Source of the DNA: Glandiceps talaboti
Lineage: Eukaryota > Hemichordata > Enteropneusta > Spengelidae
Assembly: GCF_964340395.1 (NCBI RefSeq)
Contig: NC_135563.1
Span: 6,777,922-6,841,921, forward strand
Direction: 5' to 3'
Length of the DNA: 64,000 nt
A model generated the notes under the pieces. The model was not told where the DNA came from, searched no databases, and saw only the letters and a list, made by a program, of their open reading frames with translations. Below, in pieces: positions 1 to 11,115 of the stretch. A program made the position numbers and the translations under genes. Numbering within the stretch: the first letter of the stretch is position 1; every line of letters begins with the position of its first letter.

Positions 1-12
1 ACAGGTTTAAAG

Positions 13-813
13 ATGGCACATAAGAGAATAATGATATGGTGTAACCCACGGGCACGATCAACTGTGTTTGAATTGTCAATGGCATCAGTTCCAAGCTTCA
101 AAGTGTTCCACGAGGAATACGTACTTGCTGCATTGATGGGTGAAGAGAGAGCACCTGGCCCTTTCTCCACATTTCCCATTCTTCCTGGATATTCGTTCCG
201 AGAAGTGAAGGAAAGATTGGAAGCAGATTACACTGGTTATGAAGCAGTTATTCTCAAAGATGTGGTTACCATGGCTCTTCCCGGGGGCACATTCAAGTTC
301 TTACCAGAGGGCTACCAGCATACCTTCATTCTACGTGACCCAAGCGTGGCACATCGATCGATGTACAAAGTCTGCTCTGAATTACAGGAGAAAGGTTTAT
401 TGAAAGAAGATGTCGTCGATTTCGTATACCGACTGTCTACATTTCAACCCCTGTATGATTTCTATAATAGCCTCGTCAACGAGAAAGGTCAGAAACCCAT
501 TGTCATCGAGTCTGATGATTTGGCACAGAGTCCACGTGATGTGTTACAGAGATATTGCAAAGCCACTGGAATTCCATTCTACGAAAGCATGGTGAATTGG
601 AAGCCAAATAACATCGGATTTTGGCATGAACTACATGCAAGTGAGTTCTTCTCCTTCGTTTATAAAAATGCCATCGAAAGTTCCTGCTATCGACCTCCTA
701 CGAAGACGCAGGCCAAATCAGGAAATGAAGGTGACGATTTGCCAGCAGCAATCAAAGAACTTATCGAAAAGGATACACCAATGTACAACGAAATTATCAA
801 GCACAAGATATGA
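13..813 (+). CDS. Sulfotransferase-like P-loop protein, complete single-exon reading frame
   Basis: The 266-residue frame runs from ATG at 13 to TGA at 811-813. It resembles the sulfotransferase-fold family often labelled 'branched-chain amino-acid aminotransferase-like' in plants and marine invertebrates. That label is misleading, because no PLP-enzyme features are visible. Residues 5-20 (RIMIWCNPRARSTVFE) fit the 5'-phosphosulfate (PAPS) loop at the end of the first beta strand. Residues 105-119 (FILRDPSVAHRSMYK) fit the 3'-phosphate motif, with Arg108 and Ser116 as likely contacts. Residues 165-199 (IESDDL...GIPF...MVNWKP) match the conserved distal part. There is no signal peptide or membrane segment, so a cytosolic protein is likely. 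The start is favoured because the PAPS loop begins a few residues in, as in the family, although the frame stays open to the window edge. The substrate cannot be inferred. Confidence 0.88.
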   Translation: MAHKRIMIWCNPRARSTVFELSMASVPSFKVFHEEYVLAALMGEERAPGPFSTFPILPGYSFREVKERLEADYTGYEAVILKDVVTMALPGGTFKFLPEGYQHTFILRDPSVAHRSMYKVCSELQEKGLLKEDVVDFVYRLSTFQPLYDFYNSLVNEKGQKPIVIESDDLAQSPRDVLQRYCKATGIPFYESMVNWKPNNIGFWHELHASEFFSFVYKNAIESSCYRPPTKTQAKSGNEGDDLPAAIKELIEKDTPMYNEIIKHKI

Positions 814-2001
814 ATGGAGAGTGAAGCTTGATATCAAATGTTAAGCCACTGTATCAATTTAGCGTGATAAACTTACGTTTACTTGCCGGAATGCTAAAAT
901 GTGAATACATTATTAACATCACAATTTATTTTGGGTCAAACCATTGATTTCAGGTCAAGCCATTGGTAGTCAGTTATTAAAAAGACGTTAGTATTTCCTA
1001 TCAAAAAAAAAGTAACTAGAAAACAAGTTGCCGACAGCTAGCTGAAAAAAAAGACGATGAGTTCGGTGAACAGTGCCCTCTAGTGGTGAAAGTGACATCT
1101 TATGTTACATATTCATTTTATAGTGCTTTTGTCAGCTTATTTTACCTGTGTGTAATTTGCATGACCTCATCGTGCTCGTTGATATTGCCTGTTTTAACAT
1201 TGTATATTTTATTCTGACTAAATATGTTTCCTAATCTCGGTTACCCAACTTCACCGCTGATGGCTCACTTCATGGCCGATCGAGATCTCGAGAGTCTGGA
1301 TAACCGAGATTACTTTATAAGTGCAGAAATGTGAAATGTGAAATGTGTCTATGAAGACATATTGACAGCCATTGTTTTTATGATGTAGTCAAGTATTCAC
1401 AGTATTCCACACAGACGAGTTCGAGTTTCATTAGTTAAACTTTGTAAGTTTATCTTGCTTGATTTCAAGTTGGTAGATTGTTTTCCATACCCTAGCCTCC
1501 TTGTAGTCTTGACGGACAAACACTACTTCACTTTTTCAGCTATCCTAACTGCCATTATGATTTTAAAAAAATAGTTGGCTGATCCTCCATGCAAGTCTAC
1601 AAACACGTTAGTCTAGAATGCCATCCCTGGGGCTTAAATACTACCATATCTAAAAGTGTTAGTAGACTTGAAGGACTAGTGAAAATTCAAAAAATGAAAA
1701 TGGCACTTAGCAGAGCTGTAGTATAGCAGTAGCGTTAGTCCATATACATCCATGGTTAGTCCTTCAAGACTACAGGTAAGATAGTATTCCTAGATATAGA
1801 TTGTGGTGTCTATAGTGTTATGTACATTATGTTGTATCACAGACCCTTCACGTTGGTGGGCGGCCTATGGTTGTATGTTCATTACGTAACTGAAATATAA
1901 TTAACAGGGTTTTAAAAAAAAAACACCCAAAAAACAGTCTATTACATTTTGTATTTTCTTACTAACCGGCATGTTTTATTTAGCTGGTGTATCATGTTTT
2001 A
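814..2001 (+). other. Probable 3' UTR and downstream flank of the sulfotransferase-like gene
   Basis: AT-rich sequence with no conserved reading frame. It begins directly after the TGA and ends at the first AATAAA I see downstream. The inverted-looking segment around 1230-1310 (two matches to 'aaccgagatta' and 'atctcggttac') may form a hairpin. The transcript end is inferred, not proven. Confidence 0.35.
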
Positions 2002-2007
2002 AATAAA
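2002..2007 (+). promoter_or_regulatory. Candidate poly(A) signal (AATAAA)
   Basis: This is the first canonical AATAAA downstream of the sulfotransferase-like stop codon. It lies about 1.2 kb after the stop. An ATTAAA follows near 2035. Confidence 0.35.
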
Positions 2008-2476
2008 ATTTCAGTGCTGATATAATTCTCTCATATTAAAAAACACTATAGTGTCTGTATTTTTACTTTAATACTAGGCCATTGAAACACACTCATATAG
2101 TCGGAACAGTGCAAAGATGTTACAGCTTATAGAATGCTTCAAGAAACTAGCTTCAACTGGAATCTGTCTCTGGAAATGTTTTGTTATGTAAAATATTGTC
2201 ATATTTAGCTTGTAGACAAGAAAACAAAAATCTAAGAAATACTTCTCTGCGCCCCTATGTAGTAGTGTCAGCGTCCTCTGACAGCAGCATCGAGTGAGGT
2301 CAGAGTCTCTTCAAGATCACCGTATAGCGCCAGCAACGGTCGGAACATACTTGTTCTCAGACTTGGAGTTACCGTTGTTATGTGTAGGTACGTGCAACAT
2401 ACCACACCACAACACAACACAACACTCCTAGCAATCTGTCTACAATTTATCCGTGTCTTAAATGCTTGTCAGTATT

Positions 2477-2479
2477 TTA

Positions 2480-2558
<79 letters not shown>

Positions 2559-2591
2559 TTTTGTTTGTTTGTTTGTTTGTTTGTTTGTTTT
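2477..2591. repeat. Compound microsatellite (TTA)n-(TTTA)n-(TTTG)n
   Basis: A run of TTA changes to about 17 copies of TTTA and then about 7 copies of TTTG. It ends just before the left boundary of the inverted-end repeat block at 2607. Confidence 0.9.
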
Positions 2592-2606
2592 CGTGAACAT
2601 AACTAA

Positions 2607-4638
2607 GGGACCGGTCAGTTTCTTCAGCCGGGGGGGGGGGCGGTGGATTCTTAAATTGGGCTGACAAAAAGTCATTGACCCCCCCCCCCCCCTATCTGTA
2701 AAACCAAAAACAGGCTGACCCCCCCCCCCCTATCACTTAATTCTAAAGCATGATGACCCCCCCCCCCCCCCCCCATATATATATAATATTCACATGACAG
2801 GTATTTTTTGATCGTGACTCTCTTGCACCTACTTTATAAGATCCCGGGTTAGCACTATAATAATTATAATTATTGACTACACAGGGTAAATATATTCCAA
2901 AAGGAGTTTAATAGCATCCTGACAGTGAAAGGTATAGGAAAGCTTGAGCAGGGAATATGTATATCTCTTATGGGGGTCCTAGGGTCTCCCCCTAGAAGCA
3001 CTGGAGGTGTTTTACTCTGAAAAGTCAATTTTGAAACTATTCAGGTCCTTTCAGACAATAATTTCCAAGTTGAAGAAAGCACCAACATGTAAAAAGAAAA
3101 AATATTTTTGAAATATTAAGTTTGATAGCATCTTGACAGTAAGAGGTAGGGGGAAGAGCTTGAGACTGGGATGTGTACACCTCATGTAGTGGGGTGGGGT
3201 GGGGGTCCTAGGGGGTCTCCCCCTATAAGTCCTGGAGGTTTTTTACTCTGAAAAGTCAATTTTGAGACTATTCAGACCCTTTCAGACAATAATTTCCAAG
3301 CTTTACAAGACAGCACCAACATGTAAAAAACAACTACACAGGGTTGAAATACTTTTGAAATATACTATGATAGCATCTTGACAGTAAGAGGGGAAGAAAT
3401 TGAGACTGGGATATGTCCACCTCATGTGGGGGGTCCAAGGGGGTCTCCCTCAAGAAGCCCTGGAGGATTTTTACTCTTAAAGCCAAATTTTAGGCTATTC
3501 AGACCCTTTCAAGCAATAACTCAATCCATGCTTTACAAGACAGCGCCATCAAGTATCAGAAACTATTCTTTATAACTTACATAGGGTTGAAATATGTTCT
3601 TAAAAAGTTAAATGGCATCATTATATACATGTAGTAAAGGTCAGCACTACTGGTAGTATCATTGGTAGTTTAAGGCAATTTTAGACTACCTTGGCAAATA
3701 TTTCACATCTTTAAAAGACTATCATCTCAAATTAGAATTGGGTGAACATTATGACAGTAAAAAGATTGTTGGTGCATCTGATTGTTAGTTGAATGTATAA
3801 ATGACCTCTGGGGGTGAGGGAGTTCTTGGAGTTTTCCCCTGGCAGATCTGGAGTTTTTTGGTTCTATTATTAAAGGCAATTTTTAGGTTATTCATAGACT
3901 TTGAGGTAATATTTCCAAACTTTGAAAAGCTAACGTAAATTTAAGTTTTACACGAGTTTCTCATGTCACATAAAAATGGCCGCGTAACATTGGTATAGGG
4001 GCATTAATATTGCATGTATAGTAAAGTCATCGGTATGTATGAGAACTTTAGGTGGTCGATCATACCTAGTGTATAATAGAAACTGGAGTCTGATGAGATG
4101 TGGTGATTTGTAGTGTCAATAACATGTAGTGTCCAAAATAGAAAGTGTATTAATCCCTTCTGACAAGTTCATACTGAACAGTAGAACAGTTTAGATTAAC
4201 TTCTTTTATAAACTATCTATGAAGATTACCATTACGAGACGTTCAAGTTCACTTTTGCCTCAAAGTGCAATATAAGTGAAGCACGCATTTACATGACATG
4301 TTCTGTAACTAGTGTGGTAGCTAGGTAATACATGTATATGTATATTTATAGTCATGTTTGAATTAATAAGTGAAGTAATATTAAAGAACTGATGTGATCT
4401 GAGAAACAGTGACAAGAACAAAATTATATGTACATGTACCACATTTCAGACAAGGCTATATGCCATTGTAGAAAAAGGATTTTTTTTCTTCCATCACAAT
4501 CTAAAACACAATGACCACCCCCATCCACAATTTTCAAAACAGCATGACTCCCCCACTGCCAATTTCAAAAACAGGGTGACCCCCCACCCACCCACCCACC
4601 CACCCACCCAGCGAAGAATTGAACTGACCGGCCGGGTC
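2607..4638. mobile_element. Candidate non-autonomous DNA transposon or composite repeat with inverted ends
   Basis: The left end reads GGGACCGGTCAGTTTCTTCA followed by a G run. The right end, read on the minus strand, is GACCCGGCCGGTCAGTTCAA followed by TTCTTCGC and G-rich sequence. The two ends therefore form an imperfect terminal inverted repeat spaced about 2.03 kb apart. The interior carries several 'TGA + C-run' motifs (2676, 2717 and 2755; also 4512-4600) and tandem ~230-bp units. No transposase frame is present. The left flank is TAA, but the right flank lacks a clean copy, so the target duplication is unproven. The ends resemble those of the element at 47406-47655. Confidence 0.5.
2885..3590. 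repeat. Three tandem diverged units of about 230 bp
   Basis: Each unit contains, in order, 'gatagcatcttgacagta', 'gggtctcccc', 'cctggagg', 'tttttactct', 'ttcagaccctttcag' and 'acaagacagcacc'. Units start near 2885, 3110 and 3345. A fourth and more eroded relative runs to about 3930. They lie inside the inverted-end block. Confidence 0.75.
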
Positions 4639-4639
4639 T

Positions 4640-5008
4640 TTAAATATACCCATATATTTTGATGTTCGAAAGTTATAAAGAGAGTCGTGTGTTTTTTTCA
4701 CATTTGACACCTGTGACCAATGTATTCTGAATGGCTGCATTCCAATCTCTCAATTGAATGCATATTTCTGGTGATTATTTGGATCAATTTTTCTCCCACG
4801 TTCTATAGTTTCTGAAAAGACTACAAACTCGAAGCTTATTCTTTCAATATGACGTAGTACACGGGATCCACAACAACAAGTATCAACAAATGTAATAGAG
4901 TGCAGTGAGAGTGTAACCGTGTCTGAGTTATAATTGATTTTGGGGTTTTCATTAATTTAAAAACAACGTTAATACTATGTTTTATTCAATATTCTTGAAC
5001 AAATGATA
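4640..5008. other. Intergenic stretch with no recognisable feature
   Basis: Low-GC sequence without a conserved reading frame or repeat that I can name. Confidence 0.5.
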
Positions 5009-5289
<281 letters not shown>

Positions 5290-5799
5290 TTACCAACCTA
5301 TCTTGTCGGAAGACTAGTCTTGATGTTCTCAAATTTGTTCGAATTTGAAATTACGATCAACAGCTTTGCCAAATGTATTAGTGGATTTTCAAGCACTTGT
5401 AATGTGAAAGTTGGTTATCCGCCATTGTTTTAAGTCACGTGGGTGCGATTACATCATGCACAGGTCTACATATCACTTGATATGTTTATTAATCAGAGTT
5501 GTTATAATAAATCCTCGCTGACAAGTCATCTGAAGTAGAGACCCCCCTCCCCGACGAAGCAGAGCACACTCCCCCTCCAGTGCTATTTTCTAACGTTTTT
5601 ATTTTATATTTCAGCATCCCCGTCAGATTTGATAGGGTTATTAATAAAATAAAGTTATTTTCAATCAAATTCTAACAAGAAATTCTTAAGAAAATATTTA
5701 TCTTTCCTGGGACAACCACTTAAATTTATTCTCCGATAACATCAATAATAAATTAATTTCATACACACAACGCAAGCTCACCAATAAAAAATACTCCGC

Positions 5800-7660
5800 C
5801 GTGAAATTATATTGATCGAACACGTTCTTGGCGTCTGTGCGGCGCATTTACCTTTTCTATTCATTTATTGCTTCAATACTAGTTCGATAGTGGCGTACAA
5901 CTTCCGTCAAATTTAAACATTATTAATACTAGTTTTACATAATTCGTCCACGAAATTTCAAGTACAGCGATAAAATTAACGTTGTCTAATATTAGTAACT
6001 ATACAGTGTCGACTTTTCGTTTATTCGATGGTGTCTGCGAAACGTCAGTTTGTTGTTTCTGTTTATTTGTGTTTATCACGCTGGTCGCTTACTGTGACCA
6101 TGCACTGACAGACAAGCCTGCCCTTGTCGAATCCTATGATTGGGAGTTGCTGATTGGTTCATCGAGCAGTTACGTCAAAGTCTCTATCCAAGGTCGAGTT
6201 TCTCGTGACCAATAAAACTGGCCGTATCTGCAATAACCCTGCTTCTAGATAGACTTTAATGAAAAATTATAAGGAAACTATATATATATCATGAAATTAT
6301 TTGTTAAAATATGTTCTGGGTATTAGTAATTGACAAATTCGCTATATAAAACAACGCCATCGCCTTTTTTGGTATAGTGAAACCCCTCCGAAAATAATAG
6401 TTGTGTCCAAGAGAGGGAGCACTTCAATGAATGATTTCTGAATACACCGATCGTCGTCATCGTCGAGCAATCCTCTAGAGTGGCCATGCACAACTGAGGG
6501 GAGTCCGTCAGGTAACGGTTTCTCCTCAAATGTTTCTATGTTTTGAGATAATGTTTCACTAATTCACACCTTTATGTCTATGTTTACACGCTGGGTTATA
6601 TTCTGTATCATGTAGGCCCCATAATATGGAAAATTTCGTGCGTCAACGGTGAGCTGTCGTCCGTGTGTGCATATTGCACGGCATTGCTTATTGATCGTGC
6701 ATACACTATTTTCTGTGCTTTCCCAGTCTTCGAAACCGAAATATCCAAAATGCCGTTGGAAACAGTTATTTCAGTGTCATTCAGAAAACTTACCATTCAT
6801 TCTATTGTGTCCTTTTTTCATAACGCTTTGTTTCTCTGAAAAAATGAAGTAGTGTAGCTGATTTTAAGGGCCCGATTTCGATGGAACCCGTGTTTATTTC
6901 TTGAGCCAGGTTATGTACATACTCGTACCTTCACGATGGTGATTTACATAAAAATACTGCAGGCGCTAGGCTGCAGTGAACGGTTTTATCGATCAAGGTA
7001 TACATACGCACCTCGGGGTTAATTTTCTTGCACAAGGAGTATTTGTCAAGGTTTCTGTTGATGGCTGTAGTTGATTGTCGGTTTCAGAAACTTTGCTCAC
7101 GGATTGAAAACAAAACAAACGACACGAGCGCGATATCCGTAAATACTCGCAAGTACATATGTATGGAGGATTGCCCTAGTTTCATGACAATATTTCTCAT
7201 GTTGTGACCATGTTTTTATCCGAAATCGGTCACTATGGCGATATTCTCCCTAACACAAGAATTCCCTATTGACGTTCATCATTACCATGTTCATTGGCAA
7301 CTTTTCATTAACATATACTGTTTATACATATCTCCAATGCTTTTCAGGGTGCCTAGCTGCTTTGATTGCCAGCTCAGGAATTTCTGCACGTGAATATTGA
7401 GTCGATGTTGCTGGACAAGAGGGACGGCTGTGACAAATCGAGTTTGTTGAATGGCCAGCTAAGCCTGCAGAAGCAACATAACCACGTAAAACTTCGGCAA
7501 AACTAGATTTTAGACATTTTGAGGTGGCCATAAAAATAATACGTTGTGATCGTTAAGAATGGGTATTTAGACGTACGTCAGTGCTTATACCACGTTTACT
7601 CCGTGATCGACCTCAGGCTTGGTGAGGCTCAGCATCATTTTATTTCACTTCCGTGAAATA
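5800..7660. promoter_or_regulatory. CpG-rich putative promoter and 5' UTR region upstream of FAM53
   Basis: CpG dinucleotides are visibly more frequent here (for example around 5820-5850, 6050-6200, 6440-6500, 6960-7160 and 7480-7620) than in the rest of the window, where they are rare. The stretch ends at the FAM53 start codon. No TATA box or transcription start can be fixed from sequence. One or more non-coding 5' exons probably lie here. Confidence 0.45.
7322..7531 (-). CDS. Small unidentified protein or first coding exon on the minus strand
   Basis: The frame encodes 69 residues with a good start context (TTTTTATGG). The first 25 residues (MATSKCLKSSFAEVLRGYV...) are basic and hydroxylated without acidic residues before Glu13, which resembles a mitochondrial presequence. 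The C-terminal half (IPELAIKAARHPEKHWRYV) looks like folded protein rather than chance sequence. The frame lies in the CpG-rich stretch about 130 bp upstream of, and divergent from, the FAM53 start codon. A shared bidirectional promoter is therefore possible. A minus-strand AATAAA occurs at 6893-6898. I do not recognise the family. It may be a complete micro-gene, a first exon (the only nearby donor, GTATAA, is weak) or a chance frame. Confidence 0.3.
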   Translation of the reverse strand: MATSKCLKSSFAEVLRGYVASAGLAGHSTNSICHSRPSCPATSTQYSRAEIPELAIKAARHPEKHWRYV

Positions 7661-7662
7661 GC

Positions 7663-7737
7663 ATGGTAACACTGATAACAGACAAGCTACAAAACCAGTC
7701 TTTGGAAGATGCAAAAGTAACTACTTATGAACAGATA
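7663..7737 (+). CDS. FAM53: FAM53 coding exon 1 (start codon)
   Basis: The exon encodes residues 1-25, starting MVTLITDKLQNQSLEDAK. This closely matches the N-terminus of vertebrate FAM53A (MVTLITEKLQSQSLDD) and FAM53C (MITLITEQLQKQTLDE), and the match fixes the start codon. The exon ends at ATA followed by a consensus donor GTAAGT (7738-7743), in phase 0. If translation ran past the donor it would enter the TC microsatellite and give a Leu-Ser repeat, so splicing here is required. An upstream untranslated exon is likely but not located. Confidence 0.88.
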
Positions 7738-7751
7738 GTAAGTGTATATGG

Positions 7752-7971
<220 letters not shown>

Positions 7972-8165
7972 TTGTTGGGGGTATTTGTTTGCACTACACA
8001 AAAAACTATAAGTTGGGAAAAAGTATAATTATTAGATGCCAAATTCTGATATGCTAAAATTGATTGTGCCATTATTTGATCATTTAGTTTAGAATGGGAT
8101 GACAATTTATAGTGTGGTACATGTACTTCTTTGTAATGATCGACCTTGAATTCTCCTTTCCACAG

Positions 8166-8226
8166 ATTCCATATCGAACACGAAGTCAAGTCAAGTATCT
8201 GAATTTGGGCTCAGTCAAATCACTTG
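8166..8226 (+). CDS. FAM53: FAM53 coding exon 2 (61 nt)
   Basis: A pyrimidine-rich acceptor (ctcctttccacag, ending 8165) and a donor GTAGGT (8227-8232) delimit 61 nt. Read in phase 0 after exon 1, it encodes residues 26-45 (IPYRTRSQVKYLNLGSVKSL) plus one base. That base joins AT at the start of exon 3 to make GAT (Asp46). The joined stretch L-N-x-x-G...L-D-V-NDQS parallels vertebrate FAM53A, where L-N-x-x-G is followed by LELNDQS. The exon was too short to stand out as an open frame and was found from phase and homology. Confidence 0.8.
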
Positions 8227-8924
8227 GTAGGTGACATGAGTGTGTTGATGTATGAAATGTTATAATTATTGTACAATCTACCCATGTTGCCAACTGTAGT
8301 CTCTCAGGTTGCCGGTTCCTCGTCCCATATCTACTTGTCCGTCTGCCAACTCATCCCACTTCTAATTCATCCCAAAATGTATTTTTTAAGCATGCACAGT
8401 GTGTACCTTGACTTTGAAATTTACCTGCACACAATATTTCACTGTAAAGATTACAGCATAAATGATTGCCAGTGTTCAATTCAAAAATGTAATTTATGAT
8501 GACATTATTTTAAAGTTACCAAGACAAGAATAAGCTGCCTAGTTCATGGTTTCATGGTTTCATTACTTCATTGCTCCAGTGGTGTGAGACATTTGGCTGT
8601 GCATTTCTGGAACAGAAATGTATTTTCTTTTTGATACTGCCATCTATTGAAAAGACATTAAAATGACATGAGATGAGGGTGGGATTAGTATATGGGACAC
8701 AGTGACCGACACCCCCGTCTCTTCCAAAGCTATGTATGTCGTTTTGTTTTGATGCTAGACAAAACAACAAAAGATACTTCGTTATTTATAACGTGTCATG
8801 CACAAACTCAGTCCTATCGGTCAAATTGAATGTTGCTTTGTTATAACTCTCTTTCACTTGAGGCATCAACATATCAAATGTTGAAGTGTATAGTTGTTGA
8901 GTGTAATTATTTATTTTATCTTAG

Positions 8925-9634
8925 ATGTTAATGATCAAAGCACTATTCTTTTCTCTTCAGAGAATAAAGGTGGTAATGTGTTTGTTGTGAATGCCCCAAC
9001 CACAGAATGTGATTGCAAAACAATAGGAAACAATAAGCTTTTGGTTGGCAAAGGGGATCGTGAACAGCAGGGGAGCCATGGTGCTTCAGTAACCCCTGCT
9101 TGTCAAAATCTACCAGCCCCTCCCAATAAACGTCACTGCCGATCACGCTCTACTGGGGAACTCTCAGGGAATACCAAGACAAAATGGCAACCAAAGGCAT
9201 CTAGTATATGGAAACCTGTACGTTCCAAGTATCATAGGGAACATGCAAGTAATTCTCCGTTGCATTTCACGACAGTCAGTGCTGCACATTGTGGGCCAAA
9301 CTTGCCAATTGGAATAAATGAATTTACTACCCCTCCAGAGTCACCAGTGCCTCGTCCTGCATCGGCTACATTCGACAACACTGCGCCATGGTTTGAAAAT
9401 AGCCCTATGAGACATGCACATGTTCAGAAAGTACGCAGTTTATCCCTCTCAGAAGATCGAATTTCTGAGAGCTCTACTCCGTCAGTCAACCACAACGCAG
9501 ATTTGTTACGGAAACAGTTTGGACTCCCGCGTTGTCGTTCGCAGCCCTGTGTGCTGGATCGTAAAGGTGGCTTGAAAAGAAGAAGAGATGATGATATCGG
9601 TCGTCCAGCTTTAGATTTTGAGAAGATGAAAGAG
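8925..9634 (+). CDS. FAM53: FAM53 main coding exon 3
   Basis: The acceptor is tatcttag (ending 8924) and the donor is GTAGGC (9635-9640). Length is 710 nt, phase 1 in and phase 0 out, encoding the rest of Asp46 to Glu282. Diagnostic FAM53 boxes appear in order: VNDQS near the start; PPNKRHCRSRSTGEL at 111-125; SIWKPV at 139-144; a PPESPVPRPASA segment; RSLSLSE; and RCRSQPCVL at 248-256, followed by GLKRRRDDD and RPALDFEKMKE to residue 282. The KRRR cluster at 263-266 is a likely nuclear localisation signal, and the RSxS repeats are possible 14-3-3 or kinase sites. The protein appears mostly disordered. Reading through the donor gives only Val-Gly-stop, so a short isoform is conceivable. Confidence 0.93.
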
Positions 9635-9927
9635 GTAGGCTAAAACATCTAAGTCATACATTTGTTGCCATTTATGTAGTTATGCCATTACACCTTGTCA
9701 GTGTGAGATAGCAAGTACAGATAAATTTACTTACAGCTAATGCCAAATCCATCTGTCATCATCCAGTTTGAATACCCCATTTCCTGTATCATAATGATAA
9801 AAATCTGTTGCCATGGGAACACATGTCTGATGTTGATATCAATCTTTGCTGGATAGAGAAAGCAATAGTGTGCATACACGATCAATATTTGGGAATTTTT
9901 TTTTTTTAAATAGAAAGCCTATTAGTG

Positions 9928-10290
9928 TAAGGCCAAAAAAGAGAAAGAATTGTTTCTGGTCAGCGTGTGCATCACCCCTGCATCAATCTTTTTTGTGTGT
10001 GTTTGTCCAGCCCATGCAGTCTGCAGATTCGGGGGTGGGGGGGGGGGGGACGACACACAAAAATAACCCTCCCTACAGTAATTGCTACTGCAGTGAAGAC
10101 AACTGCAGAGCCAATCATGAACAAGCAAATGATATCTGCTCCACATACACACTTGCTCTGAAGTAATGAATAAAAAGAACAGTAACCGCCATAAATAAAG
10201 TAGATTGCGTGATAGGTTTATTAAGAATTTTTAAAAAAAAATTGCGTCATCGCACCACTTTAGACAAAATGTCCTGACCAGAAACAATAA
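9928..10290 (+). mobile_element. Dispersed repeat family A, plus-strand copy with short inverted ends
   Basis: The copy starts 'taaggccaaaaa', then 'attgtttctggtcagc', 'gtccagcccatgcagtctgc', 'agattcg' and 'aaaataaccctccctac', ending 'agtgaagacaactgca'. The same ordered blocks occur on the minus strand at 62965-63140. The 15-mer ATTGTTTCTGGTCAG (9948) recurs inverted at about 10273-10287, suggesting a terminal inverted repeat. A G run (10030-10050) interrupts it. There is no coding capacity. Confidence 0.6.
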
Positions 10291-10960
10291 GTGGCTGTCA
10301 CAGGTTGTGGAATGTACCACATAATTACACATTAAACCACAGAGAATGTATGTCAACCACAGTCCTACTGGTAGGTGTTATTATTCTATATGCATGTGGA
10401 ATTATTAACAGTTTCTTGAAGTTCACAATTTGAACCAGAAGTAGTGCTATTTAATTTTTTTTTTAAAATATATATATTGTTAAAACTCATTCATCATGTA
10501 TGCTGCATTGATGGCAGTTGGCCAAGCAGAGAACTAATTACCAATACAGTTCAGCCCCACTGCTGTCTTAATAGCTATAATTGTGCTCTCATAAATATAC
10601 ACTCTGGCAGTAAGTTATGAAAATGTGTCCTGGGAGAATTTCTACTTTTGCTACTGGACTAAAACCTACCTAAAGGGTAGACAAGAAAGAATTTATTACA
10701 AGAGTAAGAGTAATAGGGCAGTATTTTTCAATTGAAGTAAAGTGCTTCGGTTTATGGCCCATGGTCTGATGATTGATGGTGGGTAGATCCGTTAATTTGA
10801 CTTGTGTGTGATACTAGTATACTAGTACATTGTAAGACAAGTTGTGTTACTCGGGTGGCTTTTACTCAGCTTTACCTGTCATAATACTGCTACAGTGGCT
10901 TGGATTGGATTGTTAATTGAGTTGACATTGTTTTCTTAAATGAGCTGCAGTGGAAACATA

Positions 10961-11115
10961 CAGGGCTCAAAATGAGCAGTAGCCACGGAAATATAGAGTG
11001 GACTACTGTACTTACAATGCGGTAGTCTGTTAGACTAATGGAAATTTGTAACTGAAACAGTTCACTTGGATAAATTTGACTACACAGCCCAAAAGTTAAA
11101 TTCAAGCCTTGAGTC
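10961..11115 (+). repeat. Dispersed repeat family B, simple copy
   Basis: The copy begins 'cagggctcaaaatgagcagta' and continues with 'actaatggaaat', 'ctgaaacagttcac', 'ttggataaat' and 'aagttaaattcaa'. The same blocks flank the minisatellite at 18256-18910, and the first block recurs at 39148. Confidence 0.6.

Noticed and set aside
5982-6215. 77-residue frame with a hydrophobic stretch in the CpG-rich region
   Set aside because: It does not start at ATG and has no family resemblance or splice signals. It is more likely 5' flank or UTR.
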